A DNA stretch of 64,000 nt, taken from JBLZUR01 sp048565625. GTDB taxonomy: Bacteria > Pseudomonadota > Alphaproteobacteria > Sphingomonadales > Sphingomonadaceae. Numbering within the stretch: the stretch's first letter is position 1; each line of letters opens with the position of its first letter. The position numbers and the translations under genes were made by a program. The notes under the pieces are model-generated. The model was given only the letters and a program-made list of their open reading frames with translations, did not search any database and had not been told where the DNA came from. Shown piece after piece: positions 1 to 6,878 of this stretch. The DNA lies in contig NZ_JBLZUR010000002.1 of NCBI RefSeq assembly GCF_048565625.1, positions 620,001-684,000 on the forward strand. Direction: 5' to 3'.

Positions 1-74
1 TGCCAGGCGTTGACCGGATGCTCCCGCCTGCTATAGGCCCCGCCTCGGTGCCGGTCATCGGCCTTGCCCATTGG

Positions 75-151
75 GGCGGAGTAGCTCAGCTGGTTAGAGC
101 AGCGGAATCATAATCCGCGTGTCGGGGGTTCAAGTCCCTCCTCCGCTACCA
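75..151 (+). tRNA. tRNA-Met (CAT anticodon)
   Basis: The stretch folds as a complete tRNA. The acceptor arms GGCGGAG and CTCCGCT pair (one G-U), there is a D arm with GCTCAGCTGGTTAGAGC, and an anticodon stem GCGGA/TCCGC closing the loop ATCATAA with anticodon CAT. The T loop is GTTCAAG, and CCA is encoded at 149-151. CAT can mean elongator Met, or Ile2 if the C is modified to lysidine; I favour elongator Met from overall resemblance, but the sequence alone does not settle it. Confidence 0.93.
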
Positions 152-273
152 TCGGGACCATTTGCTTTTCGTGTTGCGTCAGGCTCTTCGATGGCGAAGC
201 CATGGATCGCGAATGAAAGCCGGAAGTTCACTCGCTCGGTGTCCTTACGGGCATCCTGCGGGAGTACTTTCAC

Positions 274-438
274 ATGAGCAACGAACCGGTGAACCCCGGC
301 GATGTCGCACCGGAGGGTGCGCCCGGCACCGGGCAGAATGTCTGCAAGATCTGCGGCGGCACTGGCGATGTTGACGGGGATTCGTGCGAGAATTGCGGCG
401 GCTCCGGGATCGTCATCGAGGGCATCGGTGGCGCGTAG
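274..438 (+). CDS. 54-residue protein with a DnaJ-like zinc motif
   Basis: This is a short acidic protein of 54 codons. Residues 24-45 contain CKICGGTG followed after a short spacer by CENCGGSG. That is the CxxCxGxG pattern used in pairs by the zinc-binding domain of DnaJ and by small rubredoxin-like zinc ribbons, so a single zinc ion is probably bound. There is no J domain and no membrane segment. A GGGAG stretch lies upstream of the ATG. The gene follows tRNA-Met and no partner is obvious. Function is unknown; the pattern supports a real small zinc protein rather than a chance frame. Confidence 0.7.
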   Translation: MSNEPVNPGDVAPEGAPGTGQNVCKICGGTGDVDGDSCENCGGSGIVIEGIGGA

Positions 439-526
439 GTCCGCAGTTTAGCCGTGCGGCGCGCACAGACGCGCCGCCGACCTTTGGTGATCGACGGCGC
501 ACCGATTGCGGCGATCTGCGGCAGGA

Positions 527-1165
527 TCAGCCCGCGAAGCCGACCTGCGCGGCGCGGCGGCGCATCGCCCCGCCAACCAGACCGAAGCCGGCGATCATCA
601 TTGCCCAGGACGCAGGCTCCGGCACGGCGGGGTTTGCGTTTATGGTCAGCGACGCGAAATCGAGGCCCGCGCCGTTGAACGGCAGGTCGTTGTTTGCCGG
701 CGGTTGCAAGGTAAGGCGGAAGGCGGCTGATCCCGTCGAGAGCGCCGCCAGGGCGGAGCCGCTCAGCGCCAATGTGTAGACGCTCACCTGCTGCTGCTCG
801 CCGCCCGCGCCTTCGAACAGTGCGTTGAGGCTTGCCGTCAGATCGATGCCATTCACGCCGAAATAGGCGAGCTGGCTTCCGGGCGAAGAGCTGTCATGGT
901 CATAGATGCCGAAGGTCAGCGATCCATCCGTCACCGAACCGGGAGCGTAGCTGAAGGTGAACGTCTTGTCGAAGTTGGAGGAGACGTCGGAGCCGTAGAA
1001 TTGATCGAACGGCGCCGCTTCGCCAGCAGCGCTCGCGCTGTAATCCGCGAATGAGGTAATGGTGCCGTCGGCGTAATCCTGCTGCCCCAGCGTGTATGTC
1101 GCCGCGAGTGCCGGCATGCTTGCGAACAAAGCGGCCCCTGCCGTGAAAAGACATCCTCGAATCAT
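527..1165 (-). CDS. PEPxxWA-CTERM sorting-domain exported protein
   Basis: This is a 212-residue exported protein. It begins with a signal peptide (hydrophobic run near residues 5-22, then PALAATYT). It ends with VPEPASWAMMIAGFGLVGG followed by AMRRR, the proteobacterial PEP-CTERM anchor of the PEPxxWA subtype common in sphingomonads. Such proteins are processed by an exosortase and usually accompany exopolysaccharide production. The middle is an all-beta, Gly/Ser/Asp-rich secreted domain I do not recognise. The frame is open upstream to 1366, but the signal peptide fixes the start at 1165, with GGGGA about eight bases before it. Confidence 0.87.
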   Translation of the reverse strand: MIRGCLFTAGAALFASMPALAATYTLGQQDYADGTITSFADYSASAAGEAAPFDQFYGSDVSSNFDKTFTFSYAPGSVTDGSLTFGIYDHDSSSPGSQLAYFGVNGIDLTASLNALFEGAGGEQQQVSVYTLALSGSALAALSTGSAAFRLTLQPPANNDLPFNGAGLDFASLTINANPAVPEPASWAMMIAGFGLVGGAMRRRAAQVGFAG

Positions 1166-1378
1166 TGGTCGTTCCCCTGTTCTTGATGAACATCCGGAGA
1201 GGAGCATTAAGGATGTTCGGAGTCCAGCGGATAGCGCAGGCGTCGGCGTTCTGAATAAGTCTGCCGTGGTGGGATCCGCATCGGCGGGCGAGTCCTGGGT
1301 TGATAACTGTCTGTTGAAACGGTGAACTATTGTCATGCGGGTTCCCATACCCTCAGCCGTACGCAACAGGCTCCGCCC

Positions 1379-1582
1379 ATGAGAAGATGGAGCATGAGCG
1401 AAGCGCCACGCGACGGCGACGCGATCATAGGCGTGACGCGGGTTGAAGGTGTGGAGGTTACGATTTCATGGGCGTCGGCATCCGGAGCCGAACCCTGGCT
1501 GGCTGCGAATGGGGCGCGCTACCCCGAGGCCTTCTTTATCGGGTGGAGGCACAGGGTTCCGGCTGATCCTGTTCGTCCATGA
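1379..1582 (+). CDS. Small protein of the 'SEAPRDG' phage-associated type
   Basis: This is a 67-residue protein. Residues 4-12 read WSMSEAPRD, close to the W-x-x-(S/A)EAPRDGT opening of small uncharacterised proteins frequent in phage and prophage regions, and the C-terminal part has FFIGWRH as those proteins do. The start at 1379 keeps the Trp that precedes the motif; the frame is open further upstream but that part looks non-coding. Its 3' end overlaps the convergent small gene at 1536-1715. Function unknown. Confidence 0.6.
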   Translation: MRRWSMSEAPRDGDAIIGVTRVEGVEVTISWASASGAEPWLAANGARYPEAFFIGWRHRVPADPVRP

Positions 1583-1715
1583 TCGCAGCGCGCCGCTCGC
1601 TGTCCGCCGCTTCTTCCTCCAGCGCCGCGCGTACGACGGGGTCGGCCGTCCGTGTCGCCATCTCGCGGCAGCGGGCGGCCCAGGCTTTGAGGCGGTCAGC
1701 GGATCGGTGCGGCAT
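1536..1715 (-). CDS. Small helical hypothetical protein
   Basis: This is a 59-residue protein with an amphipathic helical pattern: a basic first half with RLKAWAARCREMA, then VRAALEEEAADSERRAA. This resembles the short 'RARELRRLAESAxDPxVRARL' type of small proteins found throughout alphaproteobacteria. It overlaps the convergent gene at 1379-1582 by 47 bases. The upstream ribosome site (ACGGCGG) is weak. Third-position GC and the charge periodicity favour coding, but no function can be given. Confidence 0.55.
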   Translation of the reverse strand: MPHRSADRLKAWAARCREMATRTADPVVRAALEEEAADSERRAAIMDEQDQPEPCASTR

Positions 1716-1861
1716 CCGCCGTGCGTATCGCGGCGGATGATCGGCAGAAAGTAACGGACTGTAAATTCCACCGCCTCGAAACGATGCGAGGAAGCGTCAG
1801 CCACCCGCCGCTACCAGGATAACGTTGCCCGTCCGTCGTTCAGCAGCGGCTGAACAATTCC

Positions 1862-2035
1862 TCAGCCCTCGCGGGCGCGGCGGGCGTCTTCGGAGCGGGT
1901 GATCTGGTCGGCCATGGCGCGCCAGGCGTGCTCGGCGCGGAGGAAGCGGTCGCGGACATTGTCGAGCGACGCGCCCTCGGCATCGCGGGCGCAGTCGTTG
2001 GCGCGGGCCAGGTAGAATTCACTGGTGGCGGACAT
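1862..2035 (-). CDS. 57-residue helical hypothetical protein
   Basis: This is a short alpha-helical protein beginning MSATSEFYLARANDCARDA and containing LDNVRDRFLRAEHAWRAMAD. The repeating Leu/Ala/Arg pattern suggests a helical hairpin. A clear GAGGAG lies nine bases before the ATG at 2035. It sits 33 bases downstream of another small gene on the same strand (2069-2206), so the two are probably cotranscribed. I know of similar small proteins in sphingomonads but no function. Confidence 0.7.
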   Translation of the reverse strand: MSATSEFYLARANDCARDAEGASLDNVRDRFLRAEHAWRAMADQITRSEDARRAREG

Positions 2036-2068
2036 CGCTGCGCTCCTCGATGGCAGGGTGGTGAAAGA

Positions 2069-2206
2069 TCAGCCCAGCATTTCCGCGACGGCGCGGCGCC
2101 ATTCGGCCCGGCTGAGCGGACCGATCTTTTCGGCGGCGGCGGCATGGGTGCGGGCCGGGGTATGGTAGGTCTTCTTCAGAAATGCAGTATTGTTCAGGTA
2201 AGTCAT
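2069..2206 (-). CDS. 45-residue hypothetical protein
   Basis: This is a very small basic protein starting MTYLNNTAFLKKTYHTPART and ending with an amphipathic helix (LSRAEWRRAVAEMLG). An AAGGA ribosome site lies just upstream of the ATG. It is the first gene of a likely two-gene unit with 1862-2035. No domain is recognisable. Confidence 0.6.
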   Translation of the reverse strand: MTYLNNTAFLKKTYHTPARTHAAAAEKIGPLSRAEWRRAVAEMLG

Positions 2207-2255
2207 TCAGTTCCTTGGAGCCTGTGGCTCTTATGATAGTCGGCCGCGCGACGCC

Positions 2256-2513
2256 TCAGCGTCGGCGGCGCGGCGGGCCGCCGGGTGTGCCCGGCGTGCG
2301 TTCACGGTAGATGATGCGACCCTTGGAAAGGTCATAGGGCGTCATTTCGACGCGGACGGCGTCGCCCACCACCGAGCGGATGCGGAAACGCCGCATCTTG
2401 CCGGCGGTATAGGCGATGATCCGATGATCGTTTTCCAGACGGACGCCGAAGCGGCCGTCGGGATAGATCTCGTCGATCAGACCTTCGAGGACGAGCAGTT
2501 CTTCCTTTGCCAG
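2256..2513 (-). CDS. infA: Translation initiation factor IF-1, CTG start
   Basis: IF-1 is the small OB-fold protein that occupies the ribosomal A site during initiation. The 85-residue product has the family signature: AKEELL at the N-terminus, ENDHRIIAYTAGKMRRFRIR in the middle, and VEMTPYDLSKGRIIYR near the end. It then carries an unusual tail, TPGTPGGPPRRRR. The codon where IF-1 normally has Met is CTG. No in-frame ATG, GTG or TTG lies nearby; upstream codons read E-Y-P-A-G-L-I before this CTG. The cspA stop lies two bases away, so translation is probably coupled to cspA. The tail suggests this may be a second, cold-shock-linked IF-1 copy; a canonical copy elsewhere cannot be excluded. Confidence 0.85.
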   Translation of the reverse strand: MAKEELLVLEGLIDEIYPDGRFGVRLENDHRIIAYTAGKMRRFRIRSVVGDAVRVEMTPYDLSKGRIIYRERTPGTPGGPPRRRR

Positions 2514-2515
2514 GA

Positions 2516-2722
2516 TCAGGCCTGCTGGATATTCACGGCCTGGTTCTTGCCGCGCTTGTCGGCCTCGACCTCGTAGCTGACGCGCTGATCGCGCTCCAGG
2601 CCGCTGAGACCGCTGCGCTCCACCTCGGAGATGTGGACGAAGCTGTCGGTGCCGCCATCCTCCGGCGCGATGAAGCCGTAGCCCTTTTCTTCGTTGAAGA
2701 ATTTGACGGTGCCGATGGGCAT
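2516..2722 (-). CDS. cspA: Cold shock protein (CspA family)
   Basis: This 68-residue single cold-shock domain has both RNA-binding motifs: RNP1 as KGYGFI and RNP2 as SFVHIS. It opens MPIGTVKFFNEEKGYGF, as in typical bacterial Csp proteins. It binds single-stranded RNA and DNA and acts as an RNA chaperone. It lies directly upstream of infA with two bases between its stop and the infA CTG codon, forming a translation-related pair. The symbol marks the family; which paralogue it is cannot be told from one window. Confidence 0.93.
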   Translation of the reverse strand: MPIGTVKFFNEEKGYGFIAPEDGGTDSFVHISEVERSGLSGLERDQRVSYEVEADKRGKNQAVNIQQA

Positions 2723-2890
2723 GAGACGAGTCCTTTCAAGCGCCGCCCGGAATGGGCGATCGACGATGCGATGAAGCTTGGAAGGGGTGCCGGCACGGAG
2801 CGCCGAAAACCGTCACAGGCGACGTAAGCAGAGTGCATTATGGGCGTTGCGGCCGGTAAAAGCAAGGGTGAGGCGCATCGGAGCCGGCGA

Positions 2891-3094
2891 TCAGCCCTGC
2901 GTCGCCCCGTGGAAACAGCAGAAGCCGTGTTCGCGGATCAGCCGTTCGGCGGCGATCTCGTCGGGGTCGGTGGCGGTCAGGACGATCGACCTGTGCGGGT
3001 GCCATGGACCGTGCTCGGGCGGGAGAGCGGCGCCATGTTCCTCCGCCGTGATCGCCCAGAGGTCGTCGCGGCCGATGAAGCACCAGACGCGCAT
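2891..3094 (-). CDS. 67-residue hypothetical protein
   Basis: This small protein starts MRVWCFIGRDDLWAITAEE, with LPPEHGPWHPHRSI in the middle and REHGFCCFHG at the end. The combination of two Cys and several His in the C-terminal part could bind a metal, but no family is assigned. Its start overlaps the stop of the upstream gene as TGATG, so it is the third member of a tightly coupled operon (3476 to 2891). Confidence 0.72.
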   Translation of the reverse strand: MRVWCFIGRDDLWAITAEEHGAALPPEHGPWHPHRSIVLTATDPDEIAAERLIREHGFCCFHGATQG

Positions 3095-3312
3095 CAGGCC
3101 TGCGCCGCCGATGGATCCGGCGCCGCGACCACGGCGGTGAGCAGCGCCTTCAACTGCCGCCGCATCGTCGGCGCGCTGAGATGGGCGTCGATGCTCTCAT
3201 AGCCTTCCCGGCGGAGCTGCCGCCGGAGGTCGTCCAGCGTGCGGCAGGTACCGAGGCCGGCAAGCTCGAACGCGCGGGCGACGATATCGCGCTGGGCAAG
3301 CCGCTGGTTCAT
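3094..3312 (-). CDS. 72-residue hypothetical protein
   Basis: This basic, mostly helical protein begins MNQRLAQRDIVARAFELAGL and contains TLDDLRRQLRREGYESIDAHL, a pattern reminiscent of a small HTH-like or adaptor fold without a recognisable family. Its ATG overlaps the stop of the preceding gene (ATGA) and its own stop overlaps the next ATG. The overlap on both sides argues for real, cotranslated genes. Function unknown. Confidence 0.68.
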   Translation of the reverse strand: MNQRLAQRDIVARAFELAGLGTCRTLDDLRRQLRREGYESIDAHLSAPTMRRQLKALLTAVVAAPDPSAAQA

Positions 3313-3476
3313 GCGCCGGCGGCCGCCCGGAGCGCCTGACCCGCGTCCGACAGGAGGTAATCGTAGCGGCCGACCAGTTCGAGGTGGATCAGCCGCGCCT
3401 CGCCCTGCGCGTCGGCGGCGGCAAGGCGCTCGCCGCCGCGGCGGCGCTCGAAATAGGTGATGTCGGGATCGGGCAT
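3309..3476 (-). CDS. 55-residue hypothetical protein, first in operon
   Basis: The product starts MPDPDITYFERRRGGERLAA and ends with an Ala-rich helix (AGQALRAAAGA). The start at 3476 is chosen over an in-frame ATG 15 bases upstream because AGGAGG sits just before it. Together with the next two overlapping genes it forms a compact operon of small unknown proteins. Confidence 0.68.
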   Translation of the reverse strand: MPDPDITYFERRRGGERLAAADAQGEARLIHLELVGRYDYLLSDAGQALRAAAGA

Positions 3477-3859
3477 GCGAGCCTCCTGCAAGGGCGGGAG
3501 CTCTCCATCTGCTCTCGGTCGACAGGATGCCGGGGGAAGCCTGCCGATGACTGAGGTCTAGCAGGATAGGCGCTGCGCGTCGCGTGAAATGATGTCGGTT
3601 CGGTTGCGACACGAGTTTCGGAGGCTTCAGATCCAACAGGAGAAGCTTGGACCCAGGTCAGCCGACGATGATACTAGCATTCGCCTTGTTGAGGTTGCTC
3701 CGCAGCAATTCCGTCGACCAAACCCCAGAAACAATCGAGCTAAGTTACGGCGGACAGACAATTTGCTTCAGAACAAATTCATGGTGCGTTGCGAAATTAT
3801 TCTGTATATCTTGATCCATGTTATACCATTGGTAGGATTTGGATCGGTAAGCGCGCGGC
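3477..3859. other. Intergenic, no gene seen
   Basis: About 380 bases lie between two divergently transcribed small genes. The part near 3720-3850 is clearly more AT-rich than its surroundings, as expected for promoters. Open frames crossing it show no codon bias or family resemblance. I see no RNA gene. Confidence 0.5.
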
Positions 3860-4057
3860 ATGAGCGAGCAACTGAATACCGACGAGCGCCGCATCCTGCG
3901 GGCGATCTTCCTGGGTGAAGAGCCGGGCAAGGATGAACCTTGGCCGACCGCGATGGCCGCGCTGATCGAGCGTGGGTTTGTGGAGGTGATGCCTTGCGCG
4001 GGGCTGAAGCTGCCGGTGTGCACGACCGAGGGCGCCAAGGTGGCGCGGTTTCTCTGA
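3860..4057 (+). CDS. 65-residue hypothetical protein
   Basis: This small soluble protein reads like a winged-helix fragment: an N-terminal helix (TDERRILRAIFLG), a second helix with TAMAALIERGFVEV, and a C-terminal strand pair TTEGAKVARFL. The pattern 'xxALxxRGFV...TxxG' is typical of small DNA-binding or phage-derived proteins. No good ribosome site precedes the ATG. It stands alone, convergent with the XRE regulator. Confidence 0.62.
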   Translation: MSEQLNTDERRILRAIFLGEEPGKDEPWPTAMAALIERGFVEVMPCAGLKLPVCTTEGAKVARFL

Positions 4058-4081
4058 CCCGCGTCTATTCTTCGGCGAGCG

Positions 4082-4645
4082 CTAAAGGCTCCGGACCAAC
4101 CGCACCGCGACGGCGATCCAGGGCGGATCGGCGATCACCTGCTGACGCCCGCCCGCGCCGGGGGGCAGGAGGTGGAGCTTGTCGCCTTTGCGGTTGAGGA
4201 GGCGGCCGAAGGCGAAGCGGCCGGCGGGGCGGGGGACGAGGATGTCGCGGTTGAGCGCGCGGGCGTAATCCTCCGGGCCGAGGGTGCGGCACCAGAGCTG
4301 ATCGCCGGCGCGGAACTCGCCGAGCGCCGCCTCCACCAGCACGGCGACGAGGCCCGGCTCCGGCGCGGGAGGCGCGATGACGGCGGTCTTGCGCGGGGCG
4401 TGCGCGCCGTCTGGGCCGAGGAGCGCGGCGACGGGCAAGTCGGCGCGGTCGGGCAGGGCGACGAGATCGCCGGCGGTGACGCCCAACGCGGCGGCGATGC
4501 GGTTGAGCCAGCCGACCGAGACGGTGCGCATGCCGGTTTCCAGCCGCCCGATGGTCTGCGCGGTGGTGGGCGGCGAGCAGGCGGCGGCGACATCGGCCAG
4601 CGTCATGTTCTTGGCGCGGCGGACTTCGCGGATACGGGTGATCAT
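4082..4645 (-). CDS. XRE-family repressor with S24-like C-terminus
   Basis: This is a 187-residue regulator. Residues 1-65 form a lambda-repressor type helix-turn-helix (MITRIREVRRAKNMTLADVA, then QTIGRLETGMRTVS and IAAALGV). The rest looks like the beta-rich C-terminal half of LexA/CI-type repressors (FRAGDQLWCRTL, RDILVPRP, VIADPPWIAVAVRLVRSL), but I cannot find the Ser/Lys dyad of a self-cleaving protein. It lies head-to-head with the DUF6456 gene, and the 88 bases between them probably carry both promoters. The frame stays open far upstream in antisense to the neighbour; the start at 4645 is the only one that begins the HTH properly. Confidence 0.85.
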   Translation of the reverse strand: MITRIREVRRAKNMTLADVAAACSPPTTAQTIGRLETGMRTVSVGWLNRIAAALGVTAGDLVALPDRADLPVAALLGPDGAHAPRKTAVIAPPAPEPGLVAVLVEAALGEFRAGDQLWCRTLGPEDYARALNRDILVPRPAGRFAFGRLLNRKGDKLHLLPPGAGGRQQVIADPPWIAVAVRLVRSL

Positions 4646-4733
4646 CTTCTGCCCCTGAACCAGATCGGTTTTCCTATGTCCTACAGCCGCGCCGCTATGG
4701 CAACCCCTCCGCGACTCGGATGAAGGAGGTCGC

Positions 4734-5189
4734 GTGATGGTGGGACGGATGCTTGAGGAGCGGGTGACGGCGCGGAACGCGCGAGGGAGGCCGGTGGCGA
4801 GCGTGACCGTCAACCGGGCGGAATCGACGATCGGCTGGTTGCGCGCGCGCGGCCTGATCGACGCGCGGCAGTTCGAGGCGGGGGAGCGCATCCGCGCGGA
4901 TTGGGAGGCGGCGCAGCTGGCCCCCGGCGTGACGATGCGCTGGGACGCGGGGCCGCGATCGACCGGGCTGGGGGCGGACCCATCCACCCGGCAGCTTTCC
5001 GCCAAGCGCCGCTTCGACGGGGCGATCGCGGCGGCGGGGCCGGGGCTGTCCGATGTGCTGTGGCGTGTCGCCTGCGCGGGCGAGGGGATGGAGACGGCCG
5101 AGGCGGCGCTCGGCTGGCCGCGGCGCGCGGGGCGGCTGGTGCTGACGCTGGCGCTGGACCGGGTGGCGGCGTTCTACGGGATCGGGTGA
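4734..5189 (+). CDS. DUF6456 domain-containing protein
   Basis: This protein of about 150 residues carries the alphaproteobacterial DUF6456 pattern: VTVNRAESTIGWLRARGLID near the start, then QFEAGERIRADWEAAQL and, later, DVLWRVACAGEGMETAE. These proteins are thought to be DNA-binding, with an HTH in the second half. AAGGAGGT stands just before the GTG-ATG start pair, so either 4734 (GTG) or 4737 (ATG) may be used. It is divergent from the XRE repressor, which suggests mutual control. The 3' end overlaps the convergent gene at 5174-5359. Confidence 0.82.
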   Translation: MMVGRMLEERVTARNARGRPVASVTVNRAESTIGWLRARGLIDARQFEAGERIRADWEAAQLAPGVTMRWDAGPRSTGLGADPSTRQLSAKRRFDGAIAAAGPGLSDVLWRVACAGEGMETAEAALGWPRRAGRLVLTLALDRVAAFYGIG

Positions 5190-5359
5190 GGGATGGACGG
5201 GTTGCGCTTGCCTTTGGTGCGGCTGGTGAGGTGGAACGCGAAGCAGCGGTCGCAGCGGTAGGGGTAGAGCGGCAGGGCGAAGCGGAGGGCGGCGGCCTCC
5301 GCCTCGCCCTCCGTCGCGTAGCGCGCCTTGCGGCGGCAGGTGCTGAGTTTGGTGCGCAT
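5174..5359 (-). CDS. 61-residue CxxC protein
   Basis: This basic small protein opens with KLSTCRRKARYATEGEAEAA and has PYRCDRCFAFHLTSRTKGKR near the end. The CDRC plus the following His and the upstream Cys could bind zinc. Similar small proteins with 'YRCxxCxxFHLTS' occur widely in alphaproteobacteria, often in or near phage-like loci. It ends inside the tail of the DUF6456 gene (16-base convergent overlap). Confidence 0.7.
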   Translation of the reverse strand: MRTKLSTCRRKARYATEGEAEAAALRFALPLYPYRCDRCFAFHLTSRTKGKRNPSIPHPIP

Positions 5360-5363
5360 GCGG

Positions 5364-6758
5364 TTAGCGGCCGGGCTCTTCCACCTTTCGGCGGATGATG
5401 GTGGCCCGGCCGGAGCCGGGTGTGACCTTGTCGGCGGGGCTGTCGGTGGAGATGCGATCCGCGCCGCCGCCGCCGAAGACGGTGTCCGCGCCCTCCTGGC
5501 CGTCGAGAACGTCGTTGCCCGGCCCGCCGTAGAGCCGGTCGTTGCCGCCGCCGCCGAGCAGGGTCGCACCGCCGGGATCGGCGCGGACGTTGTCGATCGA
5601 TCGACCACCCTTCAGATACTTGAAGGTGACATGATTGCGGGCGTCGTAGGCGGCGCGGTCGTTGTTGCGGGGTTGGCCGTCATTGCCCTTCTGCTGGAAA
5701 TATTCCTCCGCCGACCAGGGCGAGGTCTCGTCCAGAACCATGCGATCGACGCGGACGACATTGTGCCGGTCCGGGCTGCCGTGGAAGTTGATGTCGCGAT
5801 TGGTATCAGCGACGTGGATGCGGTTGTAGAACTCGTTGTGCCCGCTCGAGAACAGCACCGCATGGCGGGTGTCGAAGACGCGCACATTGTCGAAGCGGCA
5901 GGCGACGGCGTCGCTCAGGTAGAGGCCGTAGCCGTTCGATCCGCCGCCCTTGTTGTAGGCGCCACTGATGCGAAGGTTGTTGCCGCTGGCGGCGATGGAA
6001 TCGCGGATCTGGATACCGTGGGACAGCGAGTTGGTGACGCTGAGGTTCTCCAGCCGGGTGTTCAGCGTGCCCTGCGCCGAGATGCTGCTGGCGTTGTCGG
6101 CATTGCCCTTGAACAGGCGGGGATCCGGGCGGCCGGTGAAGCGGCGGGCGGGATCGGGATCGTTCGGGCGGCTGAAGGTGATGGAGAGATTGCGGACCGT
6201 GACGTTGCGGACGGGATCGAAGATGCGGACGGGCGTGGCCTTGCCCTGGGTTGCGACGGGGAAGTCGAATTCGATGCCCTTGTATTCGGGGCCATCGATG
6301 CCGGGGTTCACGTCGTGGCGGAGATAGAGGCGGGTAATGCCGCCCTGCGGCACGGCGCGGTCGATGATGAAGAGCGCCTCCCGCGCGTAACGCTCGCCCC
6401 CTTGGGAAGGCGTGCGCAGGAGAACCATCTTTCCGGCGACGCGGCCGGGGTTGCCGGCGACGGCGATGAAGTCCTGATGCGGGGAATTCGGTTCGGCGGA
6501 GCGGACCGGTTCGGCAAGCGTGGTGGTGACCGGGTAGCGCGCGAGCGAGCGGCCGACGGCGATGATGGAGGTGGCGGAGGAGAGGATGCGGACCTCGCCC
6601 GCGCCCTGCACGGTGACGCCGGAGGTCTCGATGCGGAGCGGCGCGTTCCACCGATAGGTGCCGGCCTTGAGCGTGACGACGTCGCCGGGGCTGGCGGCGG
6701 CGATCGCCAGGTTGATCGCGGCGAGCGCGTCTGCGGGCGAGAAGAAAAGATTGGCCAT
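5364..6758 (-). CDS. Parallel beta-helix protein with RTX repeats
   Basis: This is a 464-residue protein without signal peptide. Residues 1-380 look like a right-handed parallel beta-helix of the pectate-lyase type (PGDVVTLKAGTYRW, then many 'N-h-x-h' turns). Residues 395-445 hold RTX calcium repeats (GGGGNDRLYGGPGNDVLDGQ). A conserved block GYGLYLSDA ... TNRDINFHGS is shared with the much larger protein at 50635-54975, so the two are paralogues. Proteins of this layout include secreted polysaccharide lyases and mannuronan epimerases, but the AlgE catalytic signature is not visible. It stops right after three repeats (KVEEPGR) and lacks the usual type I secretion end. GGAGGG precedes the ATG. 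Confidence 0.85.
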   Translation of the reverse strand: MANLFFSPADALAAINLAIAAASPGDVVTLKAGTYRWNAPLRIETSGVTVQGAGEVRILSSATSIIAVGRSLARYPVTTTLAEPVRSAEPNSPHQDFIAVAGNPGRVAGKMVLLRTPSQGGERYAREALFIIDRAVPQGGITRLYLRHDVNPGIDGPEYKGIEFDFPVATQGKATPVRIFDPVRNVTVRNLSITFSRPNDPDPARRFTGRPDPRLFKGNADNASSISAQGTLNTRLENLSVTNSLSHGIQIRDSIAASGNNLRISGAYNKGGGSNGYGLYLSDAVACRFDNVRVFDTRHAVLFSSGHNEFYNRIHVADTNRDINFHGSPDRHNVVRVDRMVLDETSPWSAEEYFQQKGNDGQPRNNDRAAYDARNHVTFKYLKGGRSIDNVRADPGGATLLGGGGNDRLYGGPGNDVLDGQEGADTVFGGGGADRISTDSPADKVTPGSGRATIIRRKVEEPGR

Positions 6759-6878
6759 GCACCCTCCAGCAATCGCGACTTAAGCGCGAAGACGCCGGCG
6801 AGTTCCGTGGCCGCGATCGCGAAGAACGTTGATCCCCGCGCGATTTTCGCCTCATCATGGCCGCGGGGGGACTTTTTC

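Noticed and set aside
3589..3918. 109-codon frame crossing the AT-rich intergenic space
   Set aside because: No codon bias, overlaps the better-supported gene at 3860, and the composition shifts halfway.
5328..6878. A continuous 1621-codon plus-strand frame extending the DUF3857 protein upstream
   Set aside because: The upstream 517 codons are antisense to the beta-helix gene and lack family features; a signal peptide and ribosome site begin at 6879.
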